From Streptomyces sp. NBC_00654 (GTDB lineage: Bacteria; Actinomycetota; Actinomycetes; Streptomycetales; Streptomycetaceae): a stretch of 64,000 nucleotides of DNA. Shown one piece after another: positions 48,285 through 58,187 of the stretch. How positions within the stretch are numbered: the first letter of the stretch is position 1; the number at the start of each line of letters is the position of its first letter. The stretch lies in assembly GCF_026341775.1 (NCBI RefSeq), contig NZ_JAPEOB010000002.1:248001-312000 (forward strand). The letters are read 5' to 3'. Made by a program: the position numbers and the translations under genes. The notes below the pieces were generated by a model. That model worked only from the letters and a program-made list of their open reading frames with translations, was not told the origin of the DNA and made no database searches.

Positions 48285-48329
48285 ACGGCGGTAAAAGGGT
48301 CAGCCGTCGGCCGCTCCGAGGCCCCGGCA

Positions 48330-51300
48330 TCAGCCCGTGCTCGCCCGCGCGTAGGCAGCGGCCGCGTTGTCCGAGGCCACGCCGTCGGAGGCCGCGCGGA
48401 CGTCGCTCATGAGACGCAACGTCTGATTCTGCCACTGGGTGGCCCGCATCCGCCCGAAGATGTCCAGGGCCGAGGTGAGGTGCTCCTTGGCGCGTTCATA
48501 GCTGCCCCTGTCCGCGGCCACCTCACCGAGCGAGAGCTGGATCCGTCCGATGGCCAGGTACTCATGGGCCCGGGAGGCGATCACCATGGCCTGTTCCAGC
48601 ATCTCGTAGGCCGCGCCGTGGCTCCCCAGGCGCGACCGGACGACGGCCAGACCGCGCAGCGCGTAGCACTCACCCACCGGATCCCCGACCGAACGTACGG
48701 TCTCCAGCGCCCGTGCGAACACGCACTCGGCCTCGGCCACCTCGTCGATCTGCAGATGTGCCTCGCCCAGGCGGCACAGAATCTGCGCGCGCACCCGCCG
48801 GTTGCCCGAGCGCTCCACCGCGGCCAGACCGGCGGCCATGGTGTGTTTTCCCTCCGTGACCAGACCACGGTCCAAGTGGATCTGTGCGATGTTGCTCAGC
48901 ACATGCGCCTCGGCGGTCGGGTCGTTCACCTCGGAGAGCATGACCAGTGCCTTCTCGTAGCCCGCCATCGCCTCGTCGAGGCGGCCCTGGACGCGGTCGA
49001 CGAACGCGAGATTGCGCAGGGCCAGCGCTTCGCCGTGCACGTCGCCGACCTGACGGAACAGTTCACCGGCGAGCCCCAGGCGGCCTCGCGCCTCGTCCAG
49101 CTTGTACTGGAACATGTGCAGTGTGCCGAGGGAGTAGAGCATCGCTGCCTGACCACGCCGGTTGTCGTTGCGCTGGGTGGCCGCGAGCGCGATCTCGTGC
49201 GTCGTGCGCCAGTCGTCGAAGTAGCCGTACATCTCGAAGAGCGTGACCAGCGTCAGCGCCAGATCCCAGCAGAGCTCGTCGAGACCCGCGCCGGCGGCCT
49301 GTCTGACCGCCGTGATCAGACTGGCCCGTTCGCCCTCGAACCACCTGAGCGGATCGCCGAGTTCCCGGTCGACGACCGCACGGTCGAGTGCCAGGCGCGG
49401 CGCGTTCCCGTGGATCAGCGTGTGGTCCCCGCCGTAGGCCCGCCGGTGCGCCTCCTCGACCAGGAACAGCCACGTACTCAGCACTCGGCCGAGCACGACC
49501 GACCGCTCGGCGGTGCTCTCGTACTCGGCCAGGCACTCCTGGGAGTAGACCCGGACCAGGTCGTGCAGGCGATAGCGGGGGCGGCTGCCCCTCACCACCT
49601 CGACATCGACGAGCTGGGCGTCCACGAGGAACTCCAGGGTGTCCTCGGCCTCCGCCGCGGCGACATCGAGCAAGGGCGCCGCGACCCAGCTGGAGAACTC
49701 CGCCGCCTCCAGCATCGACAGACGCCGGAAGAGGCGCTGCGCGTCGGCGGGCAGGCCCTGGTAGGCCATGGCCAGGCCGGCCCGGACGCCGACCCCGCCG
49801 TGGGTCAGTTCATCCAGCCGCTGGCGTTCGTCACGGAGCCGGGCCACCATCTTGCTCAGGGGCCAGTGCGGCCGAGCGGCCAGCCGCGCCGCCACGATCC
49901 GCAACGCCAGCGCGAGATTGCCGCACAGCTTTATCAGGTGCAGTGCGCTGGACAGTTCGCTGTGGATCCGCTCGGTGCCGAGGATCCGGCTGAGCAGCTG
50001 TAACGCCTGTTCGGTGGAGAACACGTCGACCTGGACGGAACTCGTGCCCTCCAGACCGGCCAGCCGGGACCGGCTCGTGATCAGAACCGGGCAGTTGGAC
50101 GATCCGGGTAACAGCCAGCGCACCTGTTCCTCGTCGATCGCGTCGTCGAGGACGATGAGCATACGCCGGTCGGCGACGAGGCTGCGGAACAGTTCCGCCC
50201 GTTCCTCGATGCTCGACGGCATGGCCGAGCCCCGTACTCCCAAGCTGCGCAGAAAGCGTTCGAGGATGCGTGTCGGCAGGATCGGCTGGGCCGACGGTCC
50301 TCTCAGCTTGGCGAACATCTGGCCGTCGGGGAATCGGTTCGCCAGGGAGTGTCCGAGATGTACCGCGAGGGTGCTCTTGCCGACGCCTCCTCTGCCGGTG
50401 ATCGAGACGATCCGCAGGGCGTACGGCGTCTCCGTGGCTTCTTCCAGCGCCGCTTCGAGTCTGGCGAGCAGGTCGTCGCGTCCGGTGAAGTCGGCGATCG
50501 TGCCGGGCAGCAGCCGGGGCACCGCCGGTGGTCCGACGAAGGGCGCGGCCACCGGTGCCGGTGGCGGCGCCGCTTCGGGGGCCGCGGGCGTCGCCGGTAC
50601 CGACGGCACCGCGGGCGGCGTACTCATCGGCCGCGCACCGTCCAACCGCCCGGACAGAATCGATTCCTGCAGCCGGCGGAGCTCCTCCCCCGGCTCGATG
50701 CCGAGTTCATCGATCAGCTCGCGCCGGCCACGCCGGTAGACCTCGAGCGCCTCGGCCTTGCGGCCCGACCGGGACAGCGCCACCATGAGCTGGGCGCGGA
50801 GGCGTTCACGCAGCGGGTTCTGCATGACCAGGTCGATCAGCCTCGCCACGAGCCGCTGGTGCAGGCCGAGAGCCAGCCGCGCGTCCACCCACTGCTCCAC
50901 GACGGCGAGCCGCTGCTCGTCCAGCCGCGCGGCCGGAGCCTGAAGTGCCGTGCTCGTGATGCCACCGCCGAAGCACGAGGACCCGCGCCAGAGCCCGAGC
51001 GCGGCTTCGAAGGCGGACGCCGCCTCGTCGAAGCGGCCGGCCTCCTCCGCGATACGCCCGGCCGAAGCGGCCCGCTCGAAGGCGTAGAGGTCCAGCTCGT
51101 CATCCCCGACTTCGGCGAGGTAGCCGGGTGACCTGGTCTGGATGACATCGGGCAGACCGACCTTCGCCATGCTGGCGCGGACCATGGAGACACAGATCTG
51201 GATCTGGGCGCGCGCGGTGGGCGGTGGAGACGCGCCCCAGACCGCGTCGACCAGCCGGTCCATCGGAACGATCCGATTGGGCTCCAGCAGCAGAACCGCC

Positions 51301-51386
51301 AGAACAATTCGCTGACGCTCGGCGGTGATCAGCGCTGGGCCACCAGGGCCGACCACTTCCAACGGCCCTAATAGACGAAAGCGCAT
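48330..51386 (-). CDS. AfsR/SARP-family regulator with NB-ARC and TPR domains
   Basis: 1018 residues. DNA-binding domain about 1-95 (MRFRLLGPLEVV, ERQRIVLAVLLL, QTRSPGYLAEV), bacterial activation domain about 98-245, a Pro/Ala linker, NB-ARC ATPase with P-loop GRGGVGKST at 331-339 and LIVLDDA, then TPR-like repeats to the end. Large SARPs activate biosynthetic operons by binding direct heptamer repeats next to -35. The ATG has GAAGGA 5 bases upstream. A matching repeat lies at 47432-47449. An inverted repeat sits in its own upstream region. Confidence 0.94.
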   Translation of the reverse strand: MRFRLLGPLEVVGPGGPALITAERQRIVLAVLLLEPNRIVPMDRLVDAVWGASPPPTARAQIQICVSMVRASMAKVGLPDVIQTRSPGYLAEVGDDELDLYAFERAASAGRIAEEAGRFDEAASAFEAALGLWRGSSCFGGGITSTALQAPAARLDEQRLAVVEQWVDARLALGLHQRLVARLIDLVMQNPLRERLRAQLMVALSRSGRKAEALEVYRRGRRELIDELGIEPGEELRRLQESILSGRLDGARPMSTPPAVPSVPATPAAPEAAPPPAPVAAPFVGPPAVPRLLPGTIADFTGRDDLLARLEAALEEATETPYALRIVSITGRGGVGKSTLAVHLGHSLANRFPDGQMFAKLRGPSAQPILPTRILERFLRSLGVRGSAMPSSIEERAELFRSLVADRRMLIVLDDAIDEEQVRWLLPGSSNCPVLITSRSRLAGLEGTSSVQVDVFSTEQALQLLSRILGTERIHSELSSALHLIKLCGNLALALRIVAARLAARPHWPLSKMVARLRDERQRLDELTHGGVGVRAGLAMAYQGLPADAQRLFRRLSMLEAAEFSSWVAAPLLDVAAAEAEDTLEFLVDAQLVDVEVVRGSRPRYRLHDLVRVYSQECLAEYESTAERSVVLGRVLSTWLFLVEEAHRRAYGGDHTLIHGNAPRLALDRAVVDRELGDPLRWFEGERASLITAVRQAAGAGLDELCWDLALTLVTLFEMYGYFDDWRTTHEIALAATQRNDNRRGQAAMLYSLGTLHMFQYKLDEARGRLGLAGELFRQVGDVHGEALALRNLAFVDRVQGRLDEAMAGYEKALVMLSEVNDPTAEAHVLSNIAQIHLDRGLVTEGKHTMAAGLAAVERSGNRRVRAQILCRLGEAHLQIDEVAEAECVFARALETVRSVGDPVGECYALRGLAVVRSRLGSHGAAYEMLEQAMVIASRAHEYLAIGRIQLSLGEVAADRGSYERAKEHLTSALDIFGRMRATQWQNQTLRLMSDVRAASDGVASDNAAAAYARASTG

Positions 51387-51480
51387 GACCGTCCTTCACA
51401 TCCACGACACAGTTCCCGCCGGTCAGCTACGCACCAACATCATATCTACCTGACTCGATCGGGTCTATCCAGTGAACGGT

Positions 51481-51509
51481 GTCACTGAAGTGGCCGGAGA
51501 TTCAGTGAC
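51481..51509. promoter_or_regulatory. inverted repeat upstream of the SARP gene
   Basis: GTCACTGAA, 11 bases, TTCAGTGAC: a perfect 9-bp inverted repeat, about 95-123 bases upstream of the SARP ATG in the 222-base gap after the LuxR-type gene. The 9-N11-9 layout is the same as that of StrR operators, and both contain ACTG/CAGT, but the half-sites are not the consensus. Likely an operator; the protein that binds it is unknown. Confidence 0.55.
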
Positions 51510-51608
51510 GGGAAGAAATGCGCGGATTCACCCACAGGGTCCGAGAAGGCGACTGAGCCGAATGGGCGGGACCTCGGCCGTGGAAGAAGCCGGTTCGGCA
51601 CGGTCCGG

Positions 51609-54374
51609 TCACCGTCGCCGCGCGTCGGTGAGGTCCACCGTCGCCGGTCCGCCCAGCAGGGACGGCAGGTCCGCGCGCCGGCTGATACGCAGCTTTCGGT
51701 ATGTGCGGGTCAGGTGCTGCTCGACCGTGCTGACGGTGACGTGCAGCCCCTCGGCGATCTCCCGGTTGGAACAGCCGACCGCGGCCATGGCGGCCACACG
51801 GCGCTCCGCCTCGGTGAGCCCGTCACCGCCGTCGGCCAGTGCCGGCAGCGCGGTGGCGCTCTCCACCGCCAGGCCCCGGACCAGCGCTTCGGCGTGACAG
51901 TCGGCGGCCACGATGACCGCGCGGCGCTCGGCCGCCGCGGCACGCCGGAACTCACCCAGGGTCCGGTAGGCGCGGGCCAAATCGGCGAAGGCCAGGGCGA
52001 GTTCGTACCGGTCGCCGTCGTCGGACTGCAGCAGTTCCGCCGCCTGGCGCAGCAGCGTCGGCCGGTGCGCCGGAGCGCCGACTCCGGCCAGGACCCGGGT
52101 CGCGGTGCCGCGGACCCGGTTCGGCATCACGGCGAACTTGGCCGACTGCTCCTCCAGTATCCGCCTGGCGTCGTCCGGCCTGCCCAGCCCCAGGTACACC
52201 TCCGCGACGTCGGTACGCCACGGAATCAGGCCAGGCGTGTCCATCCCCCATTGGCACAGCTTGGCACCGCACCGGCGCAGATCCTCCAGGGCCATCTCCA
52301 GGTGCCCGGTGGCAAGCCCGAACCGCGCCCGCGCGTAGTGGTAGTGCATGCCGTAGCGGGTCTCGAACATCGCCTCCGGAACCCGGTGGTCCAGGTAGGC
52401 CTGTGCCTCGTCGTAGCGTCCCATCGCGGTGGTGGCCAGGATCAGCGTGCTCAGCGGCGCGCCGACGGTCACACCCCAGCTGATCGCCGGCAGGGTGGCG
52501 AGCGCTTCACTCGCGTACCGCAGGGCGTCGCTCAGGTCACCCCGGCGCAGGGCGATCTCGGCCCGTACCGCGCCGAGCCGCGCCTGTCTGCTCGGTGTGT
52601 GCCGTGCCTGCATCCGGTCCAGGAACAGATCGCACCAGGCTGCCGCGCGCTCGGCCCGCCCGCTGTACGCGAGGGCGAGGAGGGCGCTTTCGACGGTCTC
52701 GGTGGACAACTCGTCCGGCCGGGTGCCGTGGAGCACCCGCTGCGCCACGCCGACGGCCTCCTGATGGGAGCCTTCGCCGAGTACGGCGGCCAGCGCGGAC
52801 ACCGCCTGCAGCCGGCGGTCGGCGCTCACCGAGTGCGTGGGGGGACGTCCGGCGCCGGACCGCGGGCCGAGAGCGGCCAGGAACGACGGATAGGTGTGCC
52901 GCAGCCGGCGCCGGGTGATCTGCAGCTCGGTGGCTGTCTCCGGGTCCATCGCCTGCCCGGATCCGGCCAGGTGACCGAGCACCTCCTGGGCCTGTTCGAA
53001 GCGGCCGTGCCAGAGCAGCGCCCGGACCAGCGTCAGCGCGTCGGCACCACGCAGGCAGCCCTTTCGCATCGCCTCGACGAGCTCGCCGAGCCGGCCGCTG
53101 GACACACCGGGGTTGATGCTCCACTCGGCCCGGATCAGAGCGGCGGTGAGGCGTGCCCGCCTGAGCGAGTCCGTGCAGACCAGCCGGGCCAGCCGGAGGC
53201 AGTCCACCGCACGGCCGGCCGCGCCGTCCCGCAGGGCGTGCGCCGCGGCGTCCTCCAGTGCCGGCAGCGCCCACGGCTCCGCCAGCGCACCGCCGTCGGC
53301 CGGCGCACCGGCGTGGAGCAGATGGTCGGCGACCACCGCGGTGCCGGCACCGCGCTCGTGGGCGAGGACCGCCGCCCGGACGTGCAGCCGGGCGAGCTCG
53401 TCGGAGTCGATCGCGCCGACCACCGCGTCGCGGGCCGCCCCGTGCCGGAAACCGTCCATGGTGAGCAGTCCGCCGGCGATCAGCGCGTGCACCGCCTCCG
53501 TGGTCCGGACCGGACTCAGCCCCACCAGACTGTCCAGGTTGTCCAGTTCACCGAGCACCACGTAGCCGCTCAGCACCCGGACCATGTCCGGGCGGCCGCG
53601 GCGCAGGCAGGACAGTACGGCTTCGCGGTAGCGCGGACCCGCCTCGTCGCCACCGAGGTGGTCGCGGACCAGCGCTTCGACCAGCAGCGGGTTGCCCCCG
53701 CTGTAGGCGTGCCAGTCGGCGGACCGCTCATCGGCGATCACCTCGCCCAGGTGCTGGGCCACCAGCTGCCGCACGCCCGCCGGGGAGACCTGCGTCACCT
53801 CGACGCGGTGACAGTTGGGCTGTCGCAGCAGGTCCGCCCCGAATCGGAACTCGGTGTCGCACCCGTGCCCGCTGTGCGTGAACACCGCGAGCACCCGGGC
53901 GCTCTTCAACCGCCGCGCCAGATACGCCAGACACATCAGCGAGGCCTGGTCGGCCTGCTCCACGTCGTCGACGGCGATGTACAGCGGGCGGCGTTCGGCC
54001 AGTTCCAGCAGAACGGTGCAGAGCCCGTGCACGATGCCGTCGTCCACCTGCGCACCGGTGCCCCGGCACCGGGCGGCGCGCACGCCGTCCTCGATCAGCG
54101 CCACGGCCCGCGCCCGGTCCCGGGAGTCCAGCGGCGCGTCGTCGACCAACTGCCGTACCACTCCCAGCGGCAGGTGCCGCTCGTCCTCGGACCCCAGCGC
54201 GGACAACGGGAGCATTCCCAGGCCCGGGGCACGATCGGCGAAGTTGTGCACCAGCACGCTCTTGCCCGCCGCCACCGGTCCGGAGACCAGCGCGGCGCAT
54301 CCGTGTCCGTCCCGCGCCTGTTCGGCCAGCAAGGTCAGTAGTGCCAACGGTGCTTCGCGCTCCACCAGTTCCAC
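51609..54374 (-). CDS. LAL-type LuxR-family regulator
   Basis: 921 residues from the GTG at 54374 (GGAGGAG upstream; VELVEREAPLALL is the usual LAL start). P-loop GPVAAGKS at 32-39, LYIAVDDVEQAD as Walker B, a long helical middle, and a C-terminal LuxR helix-turn-helix: LTEAERRVAAMAAVGCSNRE, then IAEGLHVTVSTVEQHL. These large ATP-binding regulators activate biosynthetic clusters. A frame open to 54542 has no better start. It is followed by the SARP gene on the same strand. Confidence 0.93.
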   Translation of the reverse strand: MELVEREAPLALLTLLAEQARDGHGCAALVSGPVAAGKSVLVHNFADRAPGLGMLPLSALGSEDERHLPLGVVRQLVDDAPLDSRDRARAVALIEDGVRAARCRGTGAQVDDGIVHGLCTVLLELAERRPLYIAVDDVEQADQASLMCLAYLARRLKSARVLAVFTHSGHGCDTEFRFGADLLRQPNCHRVEVTQVSPAGVRQLVAQHLGEVIADERSADWHAYSGGNPLLVEALVRDHLGGDEAGPRYREAVLSCLRRGRPDMVRVLSGYVVLGELDNLDSLVGLSPVRTTEAVHALIAGGLLTMDGFRHGAARDAVVGAIDSDELARLHVRAAVLAHERGAGTAVVADHLLHAGAPADGGALAEPWALPALEDAAAHALRDGAAGRAVDCLRLARLVCTDSLRRARLTAALIRAEWSINPGVSSGRLGELVEAMRKGCLRGADALTLVRALLWHGRFEQAQEVLGHLAGSGQAMDPETATELQITRRRLRHTYPSFLAALGPRSGAGRPPTHSVSADRRLQAVSALAAVLGEGSHQEAVGVAQRVLHGTRPDELSTETVESALLALAYSGRAERAAAWCDLFLDRMQARHTPSRQARLGAVRAEIALRRGDLSDALRYASEALATLPAISWGVTVGAPLSTLILATTAMGRYDEAQAYLDHRVPEAMFETRYGMHYHYARARFGLATGHLEMALEDLRRCGAKLCQWGMDTPGLIPWRTDVAEVYLGLGRPDDARRILEEQSAKFAVMPNRVRGTATRVLAGVGAPAHRPTLLRQAAELLQSDDGDRYELALAFADLARAYRTLGEFRRAAAAERRAVIVAADCHAEALVRGLAVESATALPALADGGDGLTEAERRVAAMAAVGCSNREIAEGLHVTVSTVEQHLTRTYRKLRISRRADLPSLLGGPATVDLTDARRR

Positions 54375-54901
54375 CGCGAACTCCTCCCATGGGTCAGTGA
54401 GAAAGAGGGAAAACCATTCCTCGGCCAGGCGGTAAAGGCTGTCCCGTGATCGCTGGCGGATCAGCGCGCGGCGTCGGATGCGGTGCGTCGCACGGCGGAG
54501 GGACGTCCGCATACCGGATGTATGCGGACGTTCCGACAACACCGTGAGGTGCCGTAGCTGTCGTCGCTCGCCCGCCGGGGATTACGGGACAGCCTCCTTC
54601 GGGTCGCATACGTGTGCCGCGCCATCAGTGCACGCGTCTTCGCCGCGTGCCCCCGTCGATGAGCCGTGGCGGCTGCCGGGCGTTCCTGCGGCCGACGCGG
54701 CCCATGCTTCCCGCCCGGCTCATCGACCGGCTATCAGCGTGCTATCGGCTGCGCGGGGCGCCGGCCGTGCGCCGCGATGCGGGAACGAGAGAATCCTGAT
54801 AGAGAACCGGTGACGGCGTCGAGGAGTACCCGAGGCATCCGAGCCGATCGAAGCGGTTGCAGAATATCCATTCAATGCGTCCTGGCCCCCACCACGGAAC
54901 A
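54375..54901 (-). other. non-coding region upstream of the LAL gene
   Basis: About 530 bases between the LAL start and the hairpin after the MbtH gene. It should hold the LAL promoter. I see no convincing gene, repeat or operator; the short frames here lack ribosome sites. Confidence 0.4.
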
Positions 54902-54942
54902 CAGCCAGGGATCATGCCGCCTCGCGACATGATCCCTGGCTG
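54902..54942. terminator. 15-bp stem hairpin after the MbtH gene
   Basis: CAGCCAGGGATCATG, 11 bases, then CATGATCCCTGGCTG: a perfect 15-bp stem, 16 bases past the MbtH stop. It would end the long minus-strand operon that starts at or beyond the right edge. No T-run, as is often the case in Streptomyces. Confidence 0.75.
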
Positions 54943-54958
54943 CTCCGGGGGCGGTGCG

Positions 54959-55174
54959 TCAGTCGGCCTGACTCATCGCTTCGACAAGGCTCTTGGGACG
55001 CATGTCGACCCAGTGCTCGTTCACGTAGTCCAGGCACATCTGCCGGGTCGTGCTCGGCAGGACGACGGTCCAGCCGGCCGGGACCTCCGCGAAATCCGGC
55101 CACAAGGAATACTGCTCCTCCGCATTGACCAGAACGCAGTATGAGGCATTCTCGTCCTCGAACGGATTACTCAT
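54959..55174 (-). CDS. MbtH-like protein, 71 residues
   Basis: The protein reads [35 protein letters not shown] and [17 protein letters not shown]: a complete MbtH with all signatures. It supports NRPS adenylation domains. I chose the ATG at 55174 (GAGGG upstream); a longer frame is not MbtH-like. It lies about 190 bases after the lysine aminotransferase gene, at the end of an operon that shows no NRPS within the window. Its partner may be cluster 2, whose own MbtH is broken, or an NRPS past the right edge. Confidence 0.95.
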   Translation of the reverse strand: MSNPFEDENASYCVLVNAEEQYSLWPDFAEVPAGWTVVLPSTTRQMCLDYVNEHWVDMRPKSLVEAMSQAD

Positions 55175-55367
55175 GAGCCCTCGCACTCCTTTATTGTCAC
55201 CGAATTGAGAAACTGCCCTATTGCTGCCCGTATTTTCGCCGCACCACAACCTTCTGACAACCCCTGTGCCGCCCGGCGGGAAGCTGGTGCCCGCCGGGTC
55301 GGAGCCACCCCGCTCCGGCGGCGCGGGACCCCCGTCCGCCGGGCGACGCGTCGAGGGAGCACGGTGT

Positions 55368-56651
55368 TCACCGCGCACTCATCGAGGTGAGGACCGCGTC
55401 CACCGCGGCGACCGCCCTGTCCAGTTCGTCGAGCCCGATGGTCAGCGCCGGGCGGAAGCGTACGGCGCACCCCCCGCCGGGCAGCAGCAGCACCCGGTGA
55501 CCGCGGCGCAGGCGGTCCAGGACCTCATCGCGCAGTACCGGATCCGGCAGGTCGAACGCCCACATCAGGCCCAGGCCACGCACGTCGCGCACCAGCGCCG
55601 GGTGGGCCGCGGCCAGGCCGGCGAGCAGGCGGCCCAGATGTCCGCCCTTGGTCTCGGCCGCGTCGACGAGGCCGTCCCGTTCGATGATCTCCAGGATCCG
55701 GGTGGCCCGCACCATGTCCACCGTGTTGCCGCCCCAGGTGGAGCCGAGCCGGTCCGGCACGGCCAGCGCGCCCTCGGGCACCTGGTCCACCCGGCCGCCC
55801 GCCATCAGGCCGCACACCTGGGTCTTCTTGCCGAACGCCACCACGTCCGGTGCGAGTCCGAGCCGCTGATAGGTCCACGGCGCGCCGGACATGCCGCACC
55901 CGGTCTGCACCTCGTCGAGCACGAACAGCACGTCGTACCGGTGACACAGGTCCTGCATGCGCAGCAGGAACTCCCTGCTGAGATGCCGGTCTCCGCCGGC
56001 TCCCTGGACCGGCTCGGCGATGAAGCAGGCGATCCGGTCGCCGCGCTCGGCCAGGTGCCGTCGCGCGACCTCGACCGCCTCCCGTTCACCGCCGGGCCCG
56101 GGTGCCGGTACGCGGGGCCAGCTCCACACCGGGTACCGCGCGGTCACCGTCGGCGAGGTGTTCGTCAGGCTCAGCGTGTAGCCGCTGCGCCCGTGGAAGG
56201 CGCTCTCCATGTGCAGGACTTCGAGGGGTGCCGTCGGGTCGGTCCGCGGTCGCTGTGCCCGCCAGTCGAAAGCCACCTTCAGCGCGTTCTCCACCGCCAG
56301 GGCGCCGCCGTCGATGAAGAACAGGTGCGGCAGTCCCGGGTCGCCGAGCACCCGGCTGAACGTCGCCGTGAACCGCGCGTACTGCGCGGTGTAGATGTCG
56401 GAGTTGGTCACCTTGTGCAGCGCGGCCCGGGTGAGTTCGGCCAGGAACGCCGGGTCATCGGCCATGCCGGGGTGGTTCATGCCCAGGGGCAACGAACCGT
56501 AGAACGTGAGCAGGTCCAGATACTCCTCGCCGCCACGCGCGTCGACCAGCGTGCTGCCGTGGCTGCGCTCCAGGTCCAGTACGAGGTCCAGGCCGTCCAT
56601 CAGGACGTGCCGGGACAGTTCGTCCAGGGCGTTGTCCGCCGTGATCTCCAT
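55368..56651 (-). CDS. lat: L-lysine 6-aminotransferase
   Basis: 427 residues of class III aminotransferase. The run [86 protein letters not shown] and the PLP lysine in [10 protein letters not shown] are those of lysine epsilon-aminotransferase. It turns lysine plus 2-oxoglutarate into 2-aminoadipate semialdehyde (cyclising to piperideine-6-carboxylate). In actinomycetes this supplies aminoadipate for cephamycin or pipecolate-type units. No beta-lactam genes are seen. One base separates it from the HAD stop. Confidence 0.88.
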   Translation of the reverse strand: MEITADNALDELSRHVLMDGLDLVLDLERSHGSTLVDARGGEEYLDLLTFYGSLPLGMNHPGMADDPAFLAELTRAALHKVTNSDIYTAQYARFTATFSRVLGDPGLPHLFFIDGGALAVENALKVAFDWRAQRPRTDPTAPLEVLHMESAFHGRSGYTLSLTNTSPTVTARYPVWSWPRVPAPGPGGEREAVEVARRHLAERGDRIACFIAEPVQGAGGDRHLSREFLLRMQDLCHRYDVLFVLDEVQTGCGMSGAPWTYQRLGLAPDVVAFGKKTQVCGLMAGGRVDQVPEGALAVPDRLGSTWGGNTVDMVRATRILEIIERDGLVDAAETKGGHLGRLLAGLAAAHPALVRDVRGLGLMWAFDLPDPVLRDEVLDRLRRGHRVLLLPGGGCAVRFRPALTIGLDELDRAVAAVDAVLTSMSAR

Positions 56652-56652
56652 G

Positions 56653-57297
56653 TCACACCTCGTCGCGCTGATAGTGCCGCAGGTCCAGCTCGTTCAGGCT
56701 GGACAGCACCGCGTCGGCACCGGCCAGGCCGGCTGCCCCGGCCGGCTCCCAGGGCACCGCCACGCAGCGGAGACCGGCGGCCCGGGCGGCGCGGACCCCT
56801 CGTGGGGAGTCCTCCACCGCCAGCGCGTCGTCGGCACCCACCCCGGCGCGTTCCAGCCCGAGCAGGTACAGGTCGGGTTCCGGCTTGTGCCGGTCGGTGT
56901 CGTCGCCGGTCACGAGGAAGCCGAAGCGGTCCCGCAGCCCGAGCCGCCGCAGGTGTTCCTCCACCCAGGCGGTCGGGCTGCTGGACACGATCGCGGCACC
57001 CTCGGCGGTGCGCAGCAGCCGCTCCACACCGGGCCGGACCGGCGCGGCGGCGCACCGGGCGGTCCGCCGCTGCCGCTGCCAGGCCCACTCGCCGTCCCCG
57101 ACCGGCCGGCCCAGCCGGTCGGCCAGGTCGGCCAGGGCGACCCGGGCCCCGGCCGAGTTGCCGAGCATCCTGGCCCGCACCTCGCCGTTCAGGGGCACCC
57201 CGAGCCGGTCGTAGAGGTCCTGCCAGGCCAGCAGCGCGGCCCGTTCGGTGTCGCAGACCACACCGTCGAAGTCCAGCAGCAGGAACGGCTCGGGCAT
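56653..57297 (-). CDS. HAD-family phosphatase
   Basis: 214 residues. DFDGVVCDTE gives the nucleophile and acid Asp of the haloacid dehalogenase superfamily; IVSSSPTAWVEEHL is motif II, KPEPDLYL motif III and VEDSPRGVRAA motif IV. The alpha-helical cap follows motif I, as in sugar phosphatases and beta-phosphoglucomutases. It probably dephosphorylates the sugar-like product of the transketolase/NeuB steps. The ATG overlaps the reductase stop (TGATG). Confidence 0.88.
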   Translation of the reverse strand: MPEPFLLLDFDGVVCDTERAALLAWQDLYDRLGVPLNGEVRARMLGNSAGARVALADLADRLGRPVGDGEWAWQRQRRTARCAAAPVRPGVERLLRTAEGAAIVSSSPTAWVEEHLRRLGLRDRFGFLVTGDDTDRHKPEPDLYLLGLERAGVGADDALAVEDSPRGVRAARAAGLRCVAVPWEPAGAAGLAGADAVLSSLNELDLRHYQRDEV

Positions 57298-58187
57298 CAG
57301 TGGTTCACCGGCCCTCGGTCGACGGCTGCGAGCCGGGCACAGTACCGGGAGAGGGCGTCGGTCCAATGGGGCATCGCGTGCACGAAGGCGGCCGCGCGGG
57401 TGCTGTCCAGGCGTGAGTCGCGCGGCCGGCCGCCGACGAAACCGGCGTCGGCCATGGACATCGGCACCGGGTGGGCGGTGCCGAGGCGTTCGGCGAGTGC
57501 CAGACCCACCTGGTACCAGCTCGCCCGGCCCCGGTTGGCGATGTGCAGCAGGCCGCGGACCGCCAGTGCGCCGGGCAGCAGCCGTACGAGCGCGGACGCC
57601 AGATCGGGGACGTAGGTCGGGCTGCTGAACTGGTCGTCGATCAGTCGCGGCCGGCCGCCGTCGAGGAACTCCCGCGCGGCGGCGAGCACCTGGTCCAGGC
57701 GGGGGTCGGTACCGCCGAACAGCCAGGACGTGCGCACCACGAGGTGGTCGGGCACGGACTCGACGATCCGCTCGCCGGCCAGTTTGCTCAGGCCGTACAC
57801 GCTGACCGGGGCGGGTACGTCCTCCTCGTTGTACCCGGCCGGCCCGGGTGCCCGGCCGTCGAACACGTAGTCGCTGGAGATGTAGATCAGCCGGCTGCCG
57901 TGCCGCCGGCAGGCTTCCGCGACGTGATGGGTACCGCCCACGTTGACGCGCAGGGCCAGTGCCGGGTCGCGTTCGCAGGAGTCCACCACCGCGTTCGCGG
58001 CGGTGTGCACCACCACGTCGGGGCCGAAATCGGCGATCGAGTCCCGGACGGCGGTCTCGTCGCCGATGTCGAAGTCGGAGAGGGACACCCCGAGGACGGG
58101 CCAGTCGGCGGTCTCCGGCCGCGTCGCGAGCTCCCGCCGCAGCGCGGTGCCCAGCATCCCGTCCGCGCCGGTGAGGTAGACGCGCAT
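57297..58187 (-). CDS. RmlD-like NAD(P)-dependent sugar reductase
   Basis: 296 residues of extended SDR: VYLTGADGMLGTALRREL at the start, VVVHTAANAVVDSCE, YISSDYVFDG, and the catalytic YGLSKLAGE (YxxxK). The family includes dTDP-4-dehydrorhamnose reductase. No RmlA, B or C is seen here, so a substrate other than dTDP-sugar is likely, perhaps an intermediate of the neighbouring sugar-acid pathway. It overlaps neighbours on both sides by one base. Confidence 0.85.
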   Translation of the reverse strand: MRVYLTGADGMLGTALRRELATRPETADWPVLGVSLSDFDIGDETAVRDSIADFGPDVVVHTAANAVVDSCERDPALALRVNVGGTHHVAEACRRHGSRLIYISSDYVFDGRAPGPAGYNEEDVPAPVSVYGLSKLAGERIVESVPDHLVVRTSWLFGGTDPRLDQVLAAAREFLDGGRPRLIDDQFSSPTYVPDLASALVRLLPGALAVRGLLHIANRGRASWYQVGLALAERLGTAHPVPMSMADAGFVGGRPRDSRLDSTRAAAFVHAMPHWTDALSRYCARLAAVDRGPVNH

